Part shown: positions 26,957-27,251 of the stretch, piece by piece | Layout of the letters: each line of letters starts with the position of its first letter | Position numbering within the stretch: the stretch's first letter is position 1 | Assembly: GCA_013115135.1 (NCBI GenBank) | Contig: JABANP010000620.1 | Span: 1-27,251, forward strand | DNA: 27,251 nucleotides | Direction: 5' to 3' | From: Perkinsus olseni | Taxonomy: Eukaryota; Perkinsozoa; Perkinsida; Perkinsidae | Notes under the pieces: generated by a model | The model's input: only the letters and a program-made list of their open reading frames with translations | Databases searched by the model: none | What the model was told of the DNA's origin: nothing | Made by a program: the position numbers and the translations under genes

Positions 26957-27251
26957 CGCCATACCGACGATGATCACCAGACCATTGGCAACAGAGTGAA
27001 AGTTCGGCGCCGTGAACAACGTGCAGCACAAACTACCGTTGAGTCCTCTTCATCATCGCCGAGCTCTTCTTCGTCCTCTGCCACATCTCCCACATCAGTC
27101 GCACCTCACGTTCCGCTACGCCTAGTGTCGAGCTCCAGGACAAGCGTCACCTCTCCGATCCATCATCACCGTCATTCAAGTCTCAACCACTTGAGCAAGT
27201 AGACTCCTACATCGCTTTCCAGTGACGAATATCCTCAACAAGCTTCTACCC

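Larger units (their letters stand above)
23480..27251 (+). mobile_element. Plus-strand LTR retroelement, partial
   Basis: gag, protease, RT and RNase H run left to right and the element leaves the window before any integrase or 3' LTR. A TGGTGGAGAACCCGC at 23487 could be a tRNA primer site next to an LTR end at about 23484, but there is no second LTR to confirm it. The gag carries an inversion and pol has a frameshift and three stops, so the copy is dead. Confidence 0.65.

Overview
The window is nuclear DNA from a microbial eukaryote. Evidence for this is short GT-AG introns (45-135 nt) in genes full of trinucleotide repeats, retrotransposons with gag/RT/RNase H/integrase remnants, and a tyrosine-recombinase (YR) element. 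A 17-nt stretch at 15413-15429 resembles the dinoflagellate/Perkinsus spliced leader as I remember it, so a perkinsid-like alveolate is my tentative guess. This is not proven.

Region 1 (1 to about 5000) is host gene territory. It looks like repeat junk in single frames, but splicing by hand recovers genes: a five-exon DNAJC11-like co-chaperone (99-1688, minus), a broken BMT5-like rRNA methyltransferase (about 2219-3250, minus), a five-exon gene of unknown function (3540-4541, plus) and a tentative two-exon F-box-like gene (4578-4971, plus). Introns and coding parts both carry (CAT)n, (CTA)n and (TGT)n runs.

Region 2 (5522-11536) is a GC-rich island with sharp edges. It is a head-to-tail array of three copies of one element that abut with no spacer: a 435-bp deleted copy, a 5.3-kb copy, and a 289-bp deleted copy. 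The long copy carries a tyrosine recombinase core-binding domain on the minus strand and about 4 kb without convincing genes, densely filled with perfect short inverted repeats with a 1- or 3-nt centre, many overlapping as X-n-X'-n-X chains. This is the most unusual signal in the window.

Region 3 (11537-13487) is mostly non-coding, with an A-rich tract and a 12-bp tandem repeat.

Region 4 (13488-23222) is a degenerate minus-strand LTR retroelement bounded by 194-bp direct repeats. It holds gag, a zinc-knuckle/protease ORF, a second gag-like fragment and an integrase C-terminus, plus 15-bp minisatellite blocks and a non-coding stretch with tRNA-like and spliced-leader-like sequences. A complete but decayed plus-strand LTR retrotransposon (16040-20506, 5-bp target duplication GTCAT) sits inside the second gag-like frame.

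Region 5 (about 23480-27251) is another plus-strand LTR retroelement running off the window. The middle of its gag is inverted (about 23932-24618), and its pol carries a frameshift, three stops and a 45-bp tandem duplication.
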